7,116 bases of DNA from Chloroflexota bacterium (GTDB lineage: Bacteria > Chloroflexota > UBA5177 > JANWHV01). The stretch's first letter is position 1. Each line of letters starts with the position of its first letter. A program made the position numbers and the translations under genes. The stretch spans positions 1 to 7,116 of the forward strand of contig JANWHV010000123.1 of the NCBI GenBank assembly GCA_025450255.1. The letters are read 5' to 3'. This document shows, piece after piece, positions 5,784 through 7,116 of this stretch. Below the pieces are notes generated by a model. It did no database searches. It was not told where the DNA came from and saw only the letters and a list, made by a program, of their open reading frames with translations.

Positions 5784-6509
5784 TTAGCAGAAGCGCGGTC
5801 TGTCCGTAGAGTCAAAGGTCGAGCCGATGGCACGGTATACCTGCAGCATCGCCAACAAATACGTGAACCCAACCAACTGGCCCGCGAGCACGTCGCTAGC
5901 CCAGTGATGACCGAGATAAATCCGTGACGGGCCTACCAGCGCCATCAGTCCCGCGCAATACGCCATGATTGCCAGGCGCGCGGGGCCGTGGGGCACGTAC
6001 TTGTAAGCAAGATAGAACACGTAGCCGTAAAACGCCGTGTAGTGCGTGGCATGGCCGCTGGGGAAGCTGTTGTCCTTTAACAGGCGCTTGTGGACGCGGA
6101 AGCGTGCATCGGGGCGCGGCCTGCGCACGAGCATCTTGATCGCGCCGGTCGCGAACCCCGCCCCCATCGTGGCAATCGAGAATATCGCGTCGCGTCGTCG
6201 TCCCAGCGCCCAGCAGTTCGCGGCGAGACTTACCACGACGCAATGCGTGAACGGCGCGTAGCCCGGAGAGCTAACCCAGCGCATGGCGTGAGCGACGGCC
6301 GGCGTTGTTTGGCGCTGAAAACGCGTAGTGATAGCGACGTCAAGCCGGTTTGGCACCGAACGGCCGGCCAGGGCCGCGAGGGCAAGAAACGCCGCGGCTC
6401 CCGCGCCGAGACCCAATTTGGCGCCGGACGCGATCGATGGTGAGATGGACGGCGATCCCTGGGGCACGAACGCCCGAGGCGCCGTGGTCACGTGCGACGG
6501 TGAAGACAT
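5784..6509 (-). CDS. PAP2-family membrane lipid phosphatase
   Basis: Enzymes of this family remove phosphate from membrane lipids such as undecaprenyl pyrophosphate, phosphatidic acid or phosphatidylglycerophosphate, usually at the outer face of the membrane. The 241-residue product holds all three signature motifs intact: K-X6-RP with Lys125, Arg132 and Pro133; PSGH at 150-153; and SR-X5-H-X3-D with Ser195, Arg196, His202 and Asp206. Hydrophobic segments around 32-49, 88-100, 108-127, 154-172, 178-193 and 207-226 fit a six-helix bundle. The ATG at 6509 was chosen because a candidate extended -10 box ends six bases before it; an upstream in-frame ATG at 6605 would add 32 residues containing three Cys and no family match. 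It converges on the GT2/GT-C pair, so recycling of the polyprenyl carrier is an attractive role, but substrate cannot be read from the motifs. Confidence 0.92.
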   Translation of the reverse strand: MSSPSHVTTAPRAFVPQGSPSISPSIASGAKLGLGAGAAAFLALAALAGRSVPNRLDVAITTRFQRQTTPAVAHAMRWVSSPGYAPFTHCVVVSLAANCWALGRRRDAIFSIATMGAGFATGAIKMLVRRPRPDARFRVHKRLLKDNSFPSGHATHYTAFYGYVFYLAYKYVPHGPARLAIMAYCAGLMALVGPSRIYLGHHWASDVLAGQLVGFTYLLAMLQVYRAIGSTFDSTDRPRFC

Positions 6510-6515
6510 GAAAGT

Positions 6516-6524
6516 AGTGTAACA
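6516..6524 (-). promoter_or_regulatory. Extended -10 promoter, leaderless layout, PAP2 gene
   Basis: On the minus strand TACACT (6521-6516) is preceded by TGT (6524-6522), giving the TGn extension of an extended -10 box. Exactly six bases separate the hexamer from the ATG at 6509, so transcription would start at or next to the A of the start codon. No good -35 is seen at the expected distance, as is common with extended -10 promoters. Another weaker hexamer, TATGTT (6526-6521), overlaps. Confidence 0.5.
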
Positions 6525-6549
6525 TAGGCAGCGGCCGCATCCGGCGTGC

Positions 6550-6578
6550 TTGTCGCCAGGAGGAGCCAACGGTACATT
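6550..6578 (+). promoter_or_regulatory. Candidate promoter of the small membrane protein gene
   Basis: TTGTCG (6550-6555) and TACATT (6573-6578), each matching four of six consensus positions, are separated by the ideal 17 bases. Transcription would start near 6585. An AGGAGG (6558-6563) sits inside the spacer and would not be transcribed from here, so it is probably not a ribosome site for this gene. Confidence 0.4.
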
Positions 6579-6617
6579 GGTGTGGTCAACGTTCACACTG
6601 TGCAATCGGAGTCTCGC

Positions 6618-6866
6618 TTGAATCGACCCGCGCGCGGCACCCAGGATCCGTCCTTGCTGGGCGTATCCATGCCGGTGTTTCTCGGTATCTGGTTTGTCTG
6701 CGCGCTGTTGGCCGCGATAAGCTGGGACAATCTTGTAGCAAACACGCCTACGGTTGGCGGCAATCTTTCAATCGGTTTTACGTCCCTGGTCATTCTTAGC
6801 GCAACCTTTGGCCTGGCCGGGGCGGGGTTGGTGTGTTTCGCCGTGAGTATTGTTCGCGATCAGTGA
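6618..6866 (+). CDS. Small two-helix membrane protein, unrecognised
   Basis: I do not recognise a family. From the TTG at 6618 the product has 82 residues: a short polar head with several Arg, a first hydrophobic helix (about MPVFLGIWFVCALLAAI, 18-34), a polar loop WDNLVANTPTVGGN, a second helix (about 45-76) and a charged end RDQ. Both ends would therefore face the same side, a hairpin topology. The TTG is preceded by GGAG at 6608-6611 with six bases between, and lies downstream of the candidate promoter. Alternatives in frame are GTG 6546, 6582 and 6600 and ATG 6669, the last giving 65 residues and still covering both helices. It diverges from the PAP2 gene with about 108 bases between the two starts. 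Third-position G/C and the clean helix pattern argue for a real gene; no function is assigned. Confidence 0.6.
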   Translation: MNRPARGTQDPSLLGVSMPVFLGIWFVCALLAAISWDNLVANTPTVGGNLSIGFTSLVILSATFGLAGAGLVCFAVSIVRDQ

Positions 6867-7009
6867 TCATCCACTCTGAGAATCGTCGCCGGGCACCCTC
6901 CTTGCCGTGCAATGACGCCCGATCTCGGCAGGGCGGCGGATCGGCGCTCCGTTTCGGCATTGGAACGATCTGAGTTGCCCCCTTCTGGCGTGGAATGCTT
7001 TGCCTTACC

Positions 7010-7116
7010 ATGAAAATAACCACGGACCGCCTGGTCCTGCGAGAATTTCAAGAGGCGGATTGGGAGCCAATCCTCACCTACCAATCGCGGGATCAGTACC
7101 TTCGTTTCTATCGCGA
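7010..7116 (+). CDS. GNAT acetyltransferase (RimJ/RimL-like), N-terminal part
   Basis: Only the first 35 codons are present; the window ends inside the gene. The beginning MKITTDRLVLREFQEADWEPILTYQSRDQYLRFYR has the pattern T-x-RL-x-LR-x-F followed by an acidic-aromatic helix (EADWEPI), which is the classical first strand and helix of RimJ/RimL-type GNAT enzymes. These transfer the acetyl group of acetyl-CoA to the N-terminus of ribosomal proteins, to amino acids, or to small amines. The acetyl-CoA binding motif lies beyond the window, so substrate and integrity cannot be judged. An in-frame ATG at 6995 would add MLCLT; the ATG at 7010 gives the family-typical start. There is no strong Shine-Dalgarno site before 7010. 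Confidence 0.82.
   Translation, partial: MKITTDRLVLREFQEADWEPILTYQSRDQYLRFYR

Noticed and set aside
6577..6621. Possible 14-codon leader peptide (TTG GTG TGG ... TGA) after AGGAGGAG
   Set aside because: Spacing from the ribosome site is long, the start overlaps the candidate -10 box, and nothing resembling an attenuator follows.
6919..6944. CCGATC/GATCGG inverted repeat before the acetyltransferase gene
   Set aside because: A 6-bp stem with a 14-base loop and no T-run is expected by chance in GC-rich DNA.
1..7116. Signs of mobile elements, CRISPR arrays, tRNA genes or phage genes
   Set aside because: No transposase, integrase, regular repeat-spacer pattern, tRNA-like cloverleaf or terminal repeats were found on reading both strands.

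Overview
The window looks like chromosomal DNA from a GC-rich bacterium (roughly 60% G+C by eye, with G/C-biased third codon positions). It begins inside a groEL gene and ends inside a GNAT-type acetyltransferase gene. I see no phage, transposon, plasmid, CRISPR, tRNA or rRNA signals. The phylum cannot be fixed from the sequence. GroEL has a short His/Gly tail instead of the Gly-Met tail of proteobacterial GroEL. Several genes start with GTG or TTG and lack a strong Shine-Dalgarno site, and one looks leaderless. A poorly sampled environmental phylum is possible, but that is only inference.

Layout, left to right. (1) The 3' end of groEL (3-404, +) is followed by a near-ideal intrinsic terminator with a 17-bp perfect stem. 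(2) A MarR-family regulator (620-1111, +) has its own candidate promoter, flanked by TTGCC/GGCAA half-sites. (3) About 280 bases follow without a confident gene; two open frames face each other there. (4) A PduO-type cob(I)alamin adenosyltransferase (1392-1997, -) probably starts at TTG. (5) Divergent from it is a large membrane-anchored L,D-transpeptidase with three beta-sandwich modules before its YkuD catalytic domain (2153-3628, +). (6) A two-gene cassette follows: a polyprenyl/dolichyl-phosphate mannose synthase-like GT2 (3818-4495, +) and, four bases later, a PIG-V-like GT-C membrane mannosyltransferase (4500-5753, +). (7) Convergent to these is a PAP2-family lipid phosphatase (5784-6509, -), apparently on a leaderless transcript. 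(8) A small two-helix membrane protein (6618-6866, +) diverges from it, and the window closes with the start of a RimJ/RimL-like acetyltransferase (7010 onward, +).

The most coherent biological theme is the cell envelope. The GT2 would charge a polyprenyl phosphate with a sugar on the cytoplasmic face. The GT-C protein would use that lipid-linked sugar on the outer face. The PAP2 enzyme could dephosphorylate a polyprenyl or other lipid phosphate nearby. The L,D-transpeptidase would cross-link peptidoglycan or attach proteins to it. Only the GT2/GT-C pair is tightly coupled; the other links rest on proximity alone. The groEL, marR and PduO genes look like independent housekeeping or regulatory units.
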